This document shows positions 1 to 13,000 of a DNA stretch of 64,000 bases, one piece after another. Below the pieces are notes generated by a model, which worked only from the letters and a program-made list of their open reading frames with translations, had not been told where the DNA came from and made no database searches. Each line of letters starts with the position of its first letter. Positions within the stretch are counted from its first letter, which is position 1. The position numbers were made by a program, and so were the translations under genes. Location of the stretch: assembly GCA_021464415.1 (NCBI GenBank), contig JAKCWG010000519.1:62001-126000 (forward strand), given 5' to 3'. This stretch comes from Lonicera japonica (lineage: Eukaryota > Streptophyta > Magnoliopsida > Dipsacales > Caprifoliaceae).

Positions 1-414
1 ATAACAAACAAAAAGGAAAACACACCATGTTAGTTACACAACCAACCTAAGAATAAGAAACAGGACAACCAACTAAAAGACAAGGCAAATTCAAACAGAA
101 TCAGAAATGACCCACTTAAATTCCACTTTGTTTTTTTAGCCTAATACTGCTTAACACTGATTGCTCAATTTTATGCTTATTATTGCGATATATAGCAAGA
201 AAAAAGGGATACAGCTGAAATAAAATTTCAAGAAATTTTAAATTAAGCTTTCAGCAGCACTGAACAAATCTCTTAACACTGAAGGCTGAATTTCAATCTC
301 TTTATACATCATAGTTCAGCGTTAAGAGATAAAAACAAACACCACCTAAACCATGCAATAGATTATTAACAGAAGGGCTAAAATTTTTACAAGGGAAATG
401 AAAGGAGTACTTAC
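1..414 (-). other. Intron 1 of the heat-shock factor gene (part)
   Basis: AT-rich sequence following the GTAAGT donor at 409-414, read on the minus strand. No continuation of the DNA-binding domain was found before the window edge, so the intron is at least 414 bp and its acceptor lies outside. Confidence 0.75.
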
Positions 415-717
415 ATAAGTATTGAGCTGGCGAATGAAGCTTGAAAAATTACTGTGCTTGAAATACTTGGGAAGCAGAGTGGTGGAGAATTCGTGAGAAT
501 CCCAAACAATGAAGCTATTCCTACCCAAACTCCAAGATACAACTGAATCAGTAGATGGGTCTTCAACCATATCATATGTTTTTATCAAAAATGGAGGTGG
601 ACCCACTTCATGTAAACCCTCCATTGGCTTTGGTGAAGTTGTTGAAGATGAACCAATAGCAAATGAAACCGTTGTTGCTTCTTCTTCCTTCACTTTCACC
701 CTCAATTCTTGATCCAT
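415..717 (-). CDS. HSFA2: Heat-shock transcription factor, HSFA2-like, exon 1 (partial)
   Basis: This is the first exon of a plant class A heat-shock factor, a nuclear activator that binds heat-shock elements. The 101 codons give an acidic N-terminus ([13 protein letters not shown]), then [39 protein letters not shown] and [15 protein letters not shown]. That covers most of the winged-helix DNA-binding domain, including the recognition-helix core. The reading breaks at LNTY just before GTAAGT (409-414). This is the place where plant HSF genes have their conserved intron before the next DNA-binding residues (GFRK). The remaining domain, the HR-A/B oligomerisation region and the activation motifs lie left of position 1. 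The start at 717 resembles HSFA2 N-termini. An in-frame ATG at 753 would add 12 residues. The [11 protein letters not shown] wording favours HSFA2 over HSFA6 or HSFA7, but this is inference from one exon. Confidence 0.9.
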
Positions 718-856
718 TTTAATATAGTCTGTGTTTTGATTTTTATGATCCAAAATTGAAATTGAACTTGTGGGTTTTTCTGGGTTTTGATTGTAATTTG
801 GAGGGATGGTGTAAGATTTTGGTACGGAGGGAGGGGGAGAGACAATGAGGATTGGG

Positions 857-870
857 GATTTTTATAGTGG
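857..870 (-). promoter_or_regulatory. TATA box of the heat-shock factor gene
   Basis: On the minus strand this reads CCACTATAAAAATCC, a good plant TATA box about 145 bp upstream of the ATG at 717. It implies transcription starting near 830. Confidence 0.6.
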
Positions 871-879
871 GGAGAGGGG

Positions 880-887
880 GAAAGTTC
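880..887 (-). promoter_or_regulatory. Proximal heat-shock element (GAAnnTTC)
   Basis: GAAAGTTC is a perfect two-unit inverted nGAAn core about 15 bp upstream of the TATA box. Another TTC follows at 894-896 but is out of the 5-bp register. Position and sequence fit an HSF-binding site. Confidence 0.55.
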
Positions 888-1012
888 TGGTGTTTCGACT
901 TTTCAGATTTTTTTTTTGAAGATTTGGATTTTAGCGATAATGGGAGTTGAGGTGTATGAGATTTAGTGGGCCAAGTAGTGTGGTGTGGGTCCCATCGATC
1001 ATAATTTTGGCG

Positions 1013-1030
1013 TTCCAGAAAGTTCTCGAG
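1013..1030 (-). promoter_or_regulatory. Distal heat-shock element (four alternating units)
   Basis: The plus strand reads TTC CA GAA AG TTC TC GAG: three perfect alternating nGAAn units in exact 5-bp phase and a fourth with one mismatch. HSF trimers bind this arrangement. It lies about 150 bp upstream of the TATA box, so the gene is probably heat-inducible and under HSF control, possibly its own. Confidence 0.75.
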
Positions 1031-1633
1031 GTATCCAGCAAGAATTTAGGATAGTGAAATATAATCTACTGAATTTCTTTAATTTTTTTTAAAAAATGTA
1101 AGATATTGATAATTTATAAAAGTATTTTAGTATTTTAAAATTAATATTTTATAAATTTTTTTATAATTAAAAACAATTTTAAAGTATTTAAATACTTTTT
1201 GCAAAATACTAATATTACCTAAAATATATATATGCATTTTAATCAAAATCTATGTTTTTTTTTAGAATTTCTTTCATTCTTTTTTTTAATTTCTAATTTT
1301 AGCGTTATAGTATTTTCTATGTTTAAAGAAAAAAAAATAGTGTTATTTTGATTTTGCTATATTATATCACATACATATGCGATACGTGTATTATTTATAT
1401 ATATTTAGTTCGAATAAATATAAATAAAAAATGTTAAGTGGTTTAGTGGTTAAATAATATATTACTTTGTTAAATGTTCAAAGTAAATTATAAGAGTAAA
1501 AAAGACAATTCAAAAATCTAACATAATTTTATGAAGGTTGAAATTAATTTTGGGTTTATATAATAGTATAAATGTTAATGGAACATTAAAAAAAAAATCT
1601 ACCTAATTGAAAGAATTTTAGCCCAGAGAGTTG
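1031..1633. other. AT-rich spacer
   Basis: No coding exon, RNA gene or bounded transposon was seen. The stretch is mostly A/T runs. Confidence 0.5.
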
Positions 1634-1641
1634 GTAATCTG

Positions 1642-2567
1642 TAGGGGTGTTCAAAAATCGAACCGGATCGAGAAACCGAAAAAACCGAACCGGAAAATTG
1701 ACCGATTTGGACCGGACCATTTGAATTCGGTCCGGTCCGGTCTAAATTTTGAAGGACCGAATCATTTCGGTCCGGTCTTCGGTCTTGCATTTTAACACTA
1801 CGGTCGGACCGGACCGGACCGGTTTTAATATATACATATATATTTAAATACATATTATTAATATATAATATGTACTTTTTATATACTTTTATAATTATAT
1901 ATTATTTTAACAATAAGCAAATTTTTAAAACCATTAAAATAATAAAATTCTACACAATCCCCACAAAACAGATGGATTTCTAACAGATAGTCGCTGTCTC
2001 AAAAGTGTTCTAAATTAAAAATGTGACCCAACTTTGTAATATTTGAAATTGATCCTGCATAGATGAGCCGGTTAACCAATCAAAACCATAAAAACCCCAA
2101 AACCACCAACAAAGTTTTTTCCACTCTTCTAACAGAAGATATATAACACCACAGTGAGTCTATAAACAAATGAATGATTAAAACAAAGACTTATTATCAA
2201 ATTATGCCACAGTACATGAACAAGATAAAACCAACCGGTTTTAATATATACATATATATATATATATTTATATTTAAATACATATTATTAATATATAATA
2301 TTAATACTAAAACCAAACCCTAATATTAATATATTATTAATATATATTATTGTTGTGTTAATTTTTTTTTTCTTTATCATAATACAACTTTTGAGCAAAA
2401 AAAAAGCCCAGACCGAATGGACCGACCGGAACCGGACCGAACCGGTCTGGTCCGGTCTGGTCCGGTGTTTCGGTCCGGTCCGGTCTTCTATTTTTTGGGA
2501 CCGAAATTTCCGGTCCGGTCCGGTCTTAGGCCATTCGGTCCGGTCAACCGGACCGTGAACACCCCTA
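1642..2567. mobile_element. Non-autonomous hAT element with CCGGTC-rich ends
   Basis: The termini are TAGGGGTGTTCA at the left and its complement TGAACACCCCTA (one differing base allowed inside) at the right. They are flanked by an identical 8-bp duplication, GTAATCTG, at 1634-1641 and 2568-2575, which is the hAT signature. About 150 bp at each end is packed with short GGTCCGGTC-type repeats in opposite orientation, so the ends can fold on each other. The centre is AT-rich and carries a direct internal repeat (about 1820-1870 and 2237-2305). No transposase is present. Length is 926 bp. Confidence 0.85.
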
Positions 2568-2575
2568 GTAATCTG

Positions 2576-3360
2576 AATGAATAGAATAGATCTTTCAACA
2601 GTTGGGCTAGTTTTTTTTTTTTTTTTTTTTTGCCTCTTCTGGCCCAAGTTTCTATTCGGGTCCAAAACCTTTTTAAACCAAAATTATTTTTGGTAATCCA
2701 CCACTTCTAGCGACACTGTTTTAATGATCACGGTGTGATAAAATCTATTTTTATTTGTCACGAAAAACATAATTTTTGTGACAAATATTTTTCATTACTG
2801 AAAAGTTATATATATTGTTATATAAGGTATGGATCCATGTTAGAGCACCGATTTAAAATAGCTTCACAATCACACTTAACATACATATAGATTAAAAACA
2901 ACCGGCTTTAAGACAAAAAGTACAAGTTTCCATAATCGCCAAGTTTCGACCAAAACGGTAGGGAATTTGAAAAACGCTTTCCAAACAGGCTTCGTAGTTT
3001 GCCATAATTTCAATCGTTATGGTTAATTAGTGAGCTAGAACGCCTTCGAAACGCTTGCAAAAGAGAACCATTGATATTTCTAAGGACACAACTCAAAGAA
3101 GGCCCCTAATCTAATTTTTATACATTGTATTGCAATTGATCTTCGAACCATCTTTATCAAATAGATCTTTAGTTTAAGAAGTATAATATAGATTTATAAT
3201 GAATTTTTTAATTTACAAGGCCAACCTTGGGAATAGGTGGCCCAAACCGCCGCCTAGAGCTCTCGATATAACCAATCTCTCAAATTTTTTGGGCTTTTAT
3301 ATGTGTGTAAGCGTGTTTTTCTTTTTTTAATCAATTAAAGGTTTGACATTCAATAAGAAC
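2576..3360. other. Intergenic DNA with a long T run
   Basis: Contains a run of more than 20 T at about 2611-2631. No gene was recognised. Low-complexity and unique AT-rich sequence. Confidence 0.45.
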
Positions 3361-3545
3361 GTTGGAATGGGTTTTGGTTCAGCGTAAGTTGAATAATCAA
3401 GTTAAAATGACTTTTTGATGCGACTCCGGCTCATGAGTTCAAGCCCCGGCAATGGTCTCTTTGCATTTAAGTAAGTTCCCCATGTACCCCAATTAAAATA
3501 AACCCACACCAATGTGGAGATAGGAGCTATTTTTTTTTTCCTTTT
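3361..3545 (+). mobile_element. Possible tRNA-derived SINE
   Basis: GAGTTCAAGCCCCGG at about 3436 resembles a pol III B box (GGTTCRANNCC). A weaker A-box-like stretch (CAGCGTAAGTTGA) lies about 60 bp before it, and the unit ends in a T-run at about 3530. No target duplication was found, so the call is tentative. Confidence 0.4.
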
Positions 3546-6390
3546 TAATAAATCTACACTAACTTTTGGTATTCGCAACACTTTCTCTAATTTCTCACTA
3601 TATTTAGTTGATTTGAGGTTGATTTTTTATTTTTGTTAAAAATAACTATATCCCTTAGTTTTTGTTTTGACTAAATTTTATATGACTAAGAAATTTTAAT
3701 TACGTTCTTTTATAATATTTCAAATGCCATTGCAATATCCTTTTGTCTTTGTGGTTTATTAGTGTACTTATATTACATTAATATAGACCCAGGAACAAAA
3801 TTTCATTATGAACTTTCTTTAACGAGGTCTTCAATTAAATTATTTTTTTAACAAAGTTTTCGTATATTTAACACATCCTTTTATATTCACAATGCACAAC
3901 ACTTTTTATCTTTTTTATTTTTTCTGATTTCGCTATATCTTTTAGTTCTCTAGTTCAATGTGATTTCTCTCTATATAAAGTTGATTTGAAGTTGAATTTT
4001 TTATTTATTTTTTTGAATAAAACTCCATCTTTTAGTTTTTGTTTTGACTAAGTTATTCAGTTGAGTGTCATTGTTATATAATTTTTTTGTTACGAATTCA
4101 TAAATATAATTATATTATATAAATATACAAAAATACCCTTGAACAAAAATTCACCTAGGGTAATTTGGCCGGATTTTAGAAAACTAGAATTCAACCCTAT
4201 AAATTGATTAATCCAAATTGAAACCCAGCCTGCCTGATTGGGGTTTTATTTGGAAAATTTTAAAAACCGTTTTACCCCGTCCCAACATATTTTTTAATTA
4301 TATTATTATATTATAAAGATATTTAACATATTATTTGGTGAAGTTGGATTGGCTTAAATTAATTAAATTACACGGACTAATAATTTTAGAACCCATATGA
4401 TTTAAATAAAATCCGACCCAAACCCAATCCATCAAGAATCGATCTGGTATAAGAATGGTTGCGTTGCGCCATTTTTGTCATTTTTAGTCAAAATTTTGTT
4501 GTATATGTTGTACTTTTGTTGTACCAAGCAGGGACGTACAGGAATTTTATTGAGGGAGTGTAAAAATCAAATATCGCAAGAGTGATTTAACATTATAACT
4601 CCTTATAATTTGAAGGAAACTACAAGTTGTAATAATGTGAATAAAATATATAAAAATTATCATGTATATGTAAAATAGGCATTTTTAATTTTTGTAAAAA
4701 TTCTTTTGAAAAATATCATCATGAAAAAAACCATTTAGATTTATTTGTCCATCTTTTTTTATTATAGAAACAAAAATAAATATTAAAAGTACAAATAGTT
4801 TTAAGGAAGTTCTATAAACAAATAATATTGTACTGGCTCGTTGCCAAATTAATTTTGGGTGTTGCATATACAAAATATATTGTTCATTAATTTGCTAAAA
4901 TATTATATCATTACCTTAAATATTATAATTATGTGTTGCAGTATGCACAAAGTTGAAATAGCATTGCCAACGTACGAAATAACCATTGTATCTCAGATTT
5001 AGAGTAACACTTGAGACTTCTCTCTTTAGAATATCTTAAATTAAAAGTTCTATTTCCTTTTTAATACATAATTGATGGACAAACAATAGAAAATAAGTTG
5101 TAATATGGTGGAATAATTAAGTTGAAATTAGTGTTTTGGCAAAAAATATAGAATTTGAAGTGGAGGGAATTGTCTACTTAGTTTTTGGTTAAACAAATCA
5201 TACTATTTAATGTAAATAATCAATATACAATGCTTTAAATACCATTAATTTATATATATGAATATATTTTCAAAAATTTTATGTGTACGCCCCGGGTATC
5301 ACGTAACCATACTCCGGTTGAATGATAATGCTTGAAGTAAGATTACATCATGCATGCGGCAGGTGAAAAAATTATATATATATATATATATGCACTAGAG
5401 TTTTATCCACACGTAATACGTGTGTGTGTGACTCAGGTATAATTAATTTAAATAAAATTTGTCAAAAAAAAATATATATAGCATAGTAGTTGAGAGTTCA
5501 AGAACCTCCGCTAATAGAAGGGAGTTTGAAATCATATTACTTACACTAAAATAAATTCATTTTTAATGAAATAAAAAGTCGCAGGAGTAAAATAAAAAAA
5601 ACCGAAAACATGAGAAAGTTTTGTAACTACCAAAATGCCTTTTAAATTTATGTAATAGTAAATATATATATATATATATATAAAGTAAATGTGCTTATTT
5701 AACCCTTAACTATATTAATTTTGGAGGTTAACAACATAGTACTCCAACAATACTAACATTTTCTTTACGTCATTTAAGAGAGAATATTAATATACATGGA
5801 CCACACTATAAATTTTCGAAATCTAATATTAATAGATTGTGGTGGTGCCCTACAAATCTCACAATAAGCTTTGGGGCCCAAACTCTCTGAGTCTAACAAA
5901 AAGAAATCTACTCTTTTAATCATGTAAACGGTGTTTAAATTTAATATCACTAAATATTTTAAACGAAATTCAAACTTAAGTGACATAAACATTTAGTCGA
6001 ATCTAAGAAAAATCTTAAATTTGAGTCTCTTTCAAAATGAATAAAATTTATATTGATGTAATTAAAGAAAAGATATTAGACCTTCGCTTTGAGTGCGACC
6101 CACTATGAACATGTGACGTGCCTATATGTATATATATATATATATATATGGTCATATAGACATGAATGAATCGTAATCACTACTGCTCACTATTCATTCA
6201 TTCACACTTTTCCTAACCAATAAAGACGCTGATGTGAGGAATGACGACCACCATGATTTGATACTCCGACTTGACCTCCTCATATATATCATAAATTAAT
6301 TGTTTAAAGTGAGAAAATTTGTTGCATATTATTTATTTATTTATTTAAAAACAAAAATGGGTAAGCATAGAGTATTTGACTCCTTTATAT
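3546..6390. other. AT-rich intergenic DNA, (AT)n tracts and transposon scraps
   Basis: (AT)n tracts lie near 5375-5392, 5662-5683 and 6124-6150. A fragment near 4531 (AGGGACGTACAGGAATTTTA) resembles the left end of a hAT-like element, but no right end was found. No exon could be supported. Confidence 0.4.
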
Positions 6391-6932
6391 TAGACTCACT
6401 GCATGAACAATTTTACGGTCTAAAGAAAGAATAAATTGCTATTTAGTTGAGTTTGAAATGTAGCTTCAAAAATCTAAAAATAGGTTGAAAAATATATTTA
6501 ATTTTTATTAGAGTTTTTTTTAATCAATTTAAAAAAAAAAAACTCATGAAAAAAATTAAAAAAATAATCATAATCGATCTTATTTTATAGATCTCGATAA
6601 GTAGGTTTCAAAAAATTAAAAAAATAATCATGTGACGAGCCTATATATATATATATATTATTAGACTCACTGCATGAACAATTTTACGGTCTAAAGAAAG
6701 ACTAAATTGCCATTTAGTTGAGTTTGAAATGTAGGTTAAAAAATCTAAAAATAGGTTGAAAAATATATTTAATTTTTATTAGAGTTTTTTTTAATCAATT
6801 TAAAAAAAAAACTCATGAAAAAAATTAAAAAAGTAATCATAATCGATCTTATTTTATAGATCTCGACAAGTAGGTTTCGAAAAATTAAAAAAAAAATCAT
6901 GTGACGAGCCTATATAAATATATATATATTAT
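6391..6932 (+). repeat. 271-bp tandem duplication
   Basis: Two head-to-tail copies begin with TAGACTCACTGCATGAAC at 6391 and 6662. Both end with the sequence CATGTGACGAGCCTATATA. A partial unit end (CATGTGACGTGCC) also occurs at about 6110. The copies differ at scattered positions, so the duplication is not very recent. The (AT)n ends suggest unequal exchange at the tracts. Confidence 0.85.
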
Positions 6933-8640
6933 TTAGATAAAGTTGACTTTTTAGTAAAAAACTAAAACAATTAGTTTTTATATTTTTATAACCGTGTAAG
7001 CGGTGATTAAATTTAGCATTGTCAATTAGAGCCAAACACTTTAGGAGTTCAAAGGCAAACATTGATGTTACATTGTAAACTAGTGTCTTGTAACTTTAAT
7101 AACTAAAGAAGTTGTTTTTGTAAGTTGTAACTTTTCCACTTGTTAAATAAGTGAGAGCAAATCGCATTAAATTCCCTATAATTAATACTCTTTTACATTT
7201 TACCCCCCTAAAGAAACTAACTCTAAAGCCTGCTTCTTCTTTAGGATCCAAAACAAGATGTTACAGTGTTAATAGGATCAACACGATGATAGATATAATC
7301 TTCTTCTATAACCCAGCTGACATCTCTAATACGAACTTTTGAAGAAGATTGCAATTTATATGTTATGATTTCAAGAATGGATTTAGAATTCTTGTAAGGG
7401 GTAGACTATGTAAAAAAGAATACGCCAAAATCCAAATGAAGGGTGAATTGTCGGGAATTTTTTTTGGCAAATACCAACACAAAATTTCATTAATTTTTTA
7501 CTTATCTTTTACAAAAATGAAGGGGATAAAGGGAAGAGGAAAAAATGAAAAGAAGAAGAAGAATACAAGCCAATAAAGAACATGTAAAAGGGGTAGAACA
7601 AAAATAGATTAAAAAAAATCATTACCAAATTTTTCATTTTTTTACAAAAAATAAGGGAATAGAGGGTTAAATGAAAAAAGAAGAAGAAGAACATGAAGAA
7701 CAAGAAGAAGAAGAAGAAGAAGAAGAGAAGCCAATAAAGAACACGTAAAAAATAAAACGACAAGAGGAAAAGAGGGGATAGAACAAAAATAGAGTTAGAT
7801 GTAAGATTCAAACTTACAATCTCTTTCAATTATAGACGTCCCTGTGTTGCAATGCTATACATATTCAACACAAGACAAATATCAAAAAAAAATTATCGCT
7901 TTCTATCTCCCAAACTCTAATATAAATATGCGATTCAAGTTTATTTTATATAACAAAGTTTAGTATAGTTTTGATACTGTCCTCTAATAACAATAACAGA
8001 CCATCCAGATCCAGCCAATATTATCTTTTTCACACATCCCAATCATGTACACTGTTTGGGCGTTGCTTAGTTGCTTATTAGTTATGAACCATATATAGCG
8101 AATCTTAAGTTGATTAAAGTGAACATATTAGCTATAGTGTGACGCGGTGTTACACTATGGCTAATTGATTTGGCTTCTCACTCTTACTTTTTCCTTCGAA
8201 TTTTTTTTAATAATATTTATTTTAAAACTTAAACGAATAATTTTTTTTATAAAATTTGGTGAATGTGATTATTATAATAAATAAATAGTTTTCATAAAAT
8301 TTCAAAGAGAAATTCAAACTAGAAGTGGCTGTAATAAAATTTTGATATACACGTTCCTTTTCATTTATTAGAATTTTAGATGATCATTTCACTTAATTCT
8401 GAATTGAATCTTCTGATGAAATTTTGTGGAGACGATTTATTCATTTAGCCCCTTCTAACATGTCATATTAGGTGTCTTATATTTTAAGAACGATCGTTTT
8501 ACAATTCGGGTGGTCCCGAATGAAATTGAGATTGTAATTGTGTGTTTTGATTTTATGCAATTTGCGGATTTTTAGCAATCTTTGGAAATTCATAAATTCT
8601 TCATTTCTTATTTGATTGAGTCACCATTAATATCCATAAT
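6933..8640. other. Intergenic DNA with GAA-rich tracts
   Basis: Two related purine-rich segments with (GAA)n lie near 7546-7610 and 7678-7795. Both contain GCCAATAAAGAACA(C/T)GTAAAA, so they form a diverged local duplication. Open frames here are low-complexity Phe/Leu strings and were not called. Confidence 0.45.
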
Positions 8641-10081
8641 TATATATTGTTCCCCTCCACAAGCTCTATCCTAGGCCCAAGTTGAGATATTGACATTTTT
8701 TGGGTCAAAACATGAAAACTACGTAGAAATATGTTATGCTGAGGGCATGATAAATCATGGTCTTCTAGTGGCCATTATTTTTGGTCCATGATCGATCATG
8801 GCAAGAGCATGATCCATCAAGCACCCAAATCTGTCGAGTTTGACCCAAATTTTTGCCCCTTTAACTCGATTTTTAGTTATTTTCACCACTTTTTTTCTTT
8901 TGCTCGAGCCATACACACAATACACGTTGAGGAATCTAAAGAGAGTGACAGAGGTTATTCCTCACAAATTTGTGGGTTTGATCAACCACCTCTAAGATTT
9001 GGGTCAAAAATCATATTCTTCATCATCATTACCTTCTTCTTCATTATATCATTGGAGCTCTTAGGAAAGGTTTGGAGCATGGAGTCCAACCATCATCAAC
9101 ACCTCAAACCACTTATATCTTGTATATAAGCTTTAAATAGAGGTGGAAACACTAGTACTCAACTTGTTTTTATACTATTATGTCTTGCATTAGAATTTTC
9201 ACACATAATTTAGGAATTTTTGCTAAAACTACAGGGTGTGTTAATTGCACGTGGGTTGGGTTGGATGAATTTTCAATTGGTGGTTCATAATAGGTTAATA
9301 TCATTTAACTTATATGATTGATCAAGCTAGAAATTGGGGATTTCAAGTTTCACTCCCAATTTGTGATTTATTATGGTTTATAATCAATAGATATACATAT
9401 TTATACAAATAATTGTGCATACTTTACATTAGTTTTATGATTTACAATAAAACCCACCAAAACAGAAATGTATATGCTAGATTTTGGTATAATGGTATGT
9501 GTAGACCATTGTTGAGGCTGTTGGTGGTGATCTTGTCTTGGAAAATCCTACAAACACAAAGTGATGAACTTGTTAGGAGGTATTGTTGAGTAGTCTCATT
9601 GGGAAAGACACGCGTAGATTTGTAAGTACCCGATTATGTGGGATTTATGGAAGAACTTTGTATTACGTGTTGTATGGCCTTTGTACAACACATATAATTT
9701 ACTAGGCTCGAGATTAACAATTAAATACACTGTTTGGCTTGAATGGTTAGAAAAGGAATAATCCTACATGGTGGTAAGAGTTAAATGACATAGAAACTTT
9801 ATTGCCAATTATAGATAACTTGGATTTGCAGCATCTTATAGTGAATCACAAACTTCGATTATGGAAATGCTTAATCCATATTAATAAGTCCTAGTAACGC
9901 ATGTTTAATGCGACAATAAGCAACATAGAAGGCTTACGTGGAATAAATTAACCTTGATGGGGATAATTGTATAATAAATAAGTAGTGAGACCATGAGATG
10001 AATACTTAACTTGGCATTTATTAATGTAAGCAATGCTTTTACACTGTTGGCCATATATATACCTATATGTATTATCCATAT
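8641..10081. other. Repeat-like DNA left of the CACTA insertion (possible LTR remnant)
   Basis: Moderately complex, non-coding sequence. Together with 14607-16553 it may be one older LTR-retrotransposon region into which the CACTA element jumped. No PBS, polypurine tract or protein domain was found here. Confidence 0.3.
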
Positions 10082-13000
10082 CACTACAAAAAAAATTGCA
10101 TATTTGACACGGTAAAAACCAGTCCCAAAAGGTCCAAATACTGTCCCATATGACTTTTTAGGACAGCAGTGCAACTGTTTTTGGGAGGTCACACATTAGG
10201 GTGGCGTAGGGCCAAAAGAGTATATGGAATGGATTTTTTCTCCCATCCCGTATAATAGGAAAGGTAAAAAATATTGGGAATAGCTCATTTGCTATCCCAT
10301 AAATTACTTTTTGAGACAACTTTGTCGTGCCATTTAATTACTAATGTCTCAAATATTGCAAAGTTATATGGCACAATTTTTTATATAAGTTTAAGGTATG
10401 ACTTTGCCGTCCCAAAAATGAATTTGAAAACAACATATAAATCATGTTTTATAATCCCAGTTACAACAAAAGAAAATGCTTTTTGCACAAATTTTATACC
10501 AATCATTCTAAACCATACACAAGAACAAGCTCAAATTTTAAAACAAAATATATTATATTTAAATTCTTAACAACAATCTGTAATACCAATAACCATCAAT
10601 TATAATAGATGCCTTAACATAAAAGTCCTGAATTGCACATGTACTAACAAAAAGTTACATAATCCTTTAACATCAGTGCTAACAAAAAGTAATAAAGAAC
10701 TAAGGAATAATGCAAAAAGATTGCATAAATAATAATAAAAAAAATCTTCAATCAACCACCTTTCAAAGTTTCATCCTCCAACCAATCAATTGCAACTAAA
10801 AAAGAAAATATAAGGTTGGATTAGTTGACATATATGAACCGAATATGAAATAATCTTTTTAAAAATGCATAAAAACTCTTAATGAATCTTTAGTTTTAAC
10901 ATACAAGTTTCATTGAAATATAGTGAAACCTGTGATACTTTAATCATTTAAGTTGAAATGATTTATAAATGGGACCTTTAGAAGATATTTAGAAAAAGAA
11001 AATAACACAAGCCAATAAGAATATCTTCAAATTGCGATCCATAACACACACCTTAACCAGAGTTTCAATGCCATTTTCTCAAATAACCATCCCACAATCA
11101 ACAACAATCATAGCCATTGATCTCGTTGACTTGGATTTCTTACTTTGCTTTGTAATCAACCAACCCTGCACCAAGAAACTCCAGGTCAATAAATATAAAT
11201 TTATGGTACCTGAAGAAAATAGATAATGTATTTATGAAATGGGAAAGGCATTACAGTTCAGTTGTTTGAACAACAAAATGTATTTCGGCAAGATGAAAAC
11301 TAAGTAATAAATATTTATGGGAAAATTAAAAACAAACCACCTTGTATGATGGGAAAGAATAACTTGATTGGTAAATAGGGTGGACAACTGCTGTGTGGAC
11401 CAACCTCTGCACTGCCACAAAAAGAAACTATTGAATATTACAATTGATTCAATCAACAATAAGAAAAGTAAAGCTAAGTAAATATGCAAATGCCCTCGCC
11501 AATAAAACAAGGTACAATCACCCTACAATAATTCAAATTGGTAGCATGGTCTACTAGTTATGCATGTTTAGTAACTATTTGTTATGTTACTTGATAATTC
11601 CAAATTATGATAAAGATCTTTATGGTATTAGTGTTTAGGATTAAAATGGATGTCATAATCTGATTAGATTTCTTCATGATAAAAATAAAGTAATCATGGC
11701 ACCCCCCAAATAGTATGTCTCAATAGAATGAAAGTCAGTAAAACCCCTCATGCATATATGCTATCAACTAAAAGTGCAAATTCTACATTTTCACATAAAA
11801 TAAGGGTATGTCAGCATCACATTCTAGGGTAAAGTATAGTCTATATAGGTAAAGGAAAAGCACCATCAAACTTATTAACGTTCAAACTAGATGTTTATGC
11901 CATCATTAGCATTTTTTTCTCTTTCCTATTTATCTTCTTTTTCTTTCCTTTATGAAACCGTTTTCTTCTAACCCTAATAAACCGAGCACCTCCCATCCAT
12001 ATTAAAAGACTCTAGTTTTGTAAATTGCATACACAAAGTTAAGGGCTCAAGGCTTATGGTGCTGTATATACAAACATACATTATTTAGACTCGTGAATAA
12101 ACAAACAAATCTATAAAAAACAAATACTAATTAATATACATACGGGTTAATGGAGTACAAACAACTACAAATCAAAAGAATGACACTCGGACCAAACTTC
12201 TAGAATTTCTTCGTATCATTGTATTTAAAATGACATTGCATCACTTTATTAAAAAACTACAAATAAAAATCATAACATTATTCAAATTTAATTATTCAAA
12301 CTTCTTATTATAAATACTCAAAAACTCATTTGACCTTCCTTTAGTACCTCTCATTCCTCTCTTTTGAAGCAGTACGTATAGCTCAAATGCTCTAAAAAGT
12401 AAAATATTCCAATAAAAAAGATAACACAGCATCGGCAGAGGCACCATTGTAATCCTTAAACAAAGTTTAATTAAAGTAGAAAAAAAATGAAGGAAGAAGA
12501 ACAAGCTTAATAAAAGGTGGAACCAAAGGAGAGCAAGATGAAGCCTAGTATTTAATTCTTATAACCCACAACATGTGGCAATGCTATTGTTTCCTTACAC
12601 ATGTTCGATTACAAAAAGGCCTTATGAAGACAGCCCGGATAATACTAAGCTAGAATCTTTAGTGTTGGCAACACTATAGTCATAAAACCTGACGCATATT
12701 TGAAAAGCCTGCATTGATTCACCCATAAATTCATATTATTAGTCCGGCCACCAGGTACTCCCCAACACTTCATATTTATCAAACAATGAATGCAGTATTG
12801 TGTTTGGAGTATTTTAATTAATTTCTTGTTATAATAAAGTTCCAAGTCATGTCATCAAAGAGTGGGCCTTTGCACTTTAGTTATAATTGGTTATGATAAT
12901 TGCATATAGCACACTTAATCTCTCTATATTTTGCCAATACTAGCAGTACTGATTTAAAATTAGTGTTATATTTTACTTTTACTTTCCATGTAAGCTTAGT

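Noticed and set aside
7509..7829. 106-residue Phe-rich frame
   Set aside because: Translation of GAA/TTC repeats; low-complexity only.
8788..9129. 113-residue frame as a gene
   Set aside because: No recognisable domain; it lies in repeat-like DNA and the composition follows the AT-rich background.
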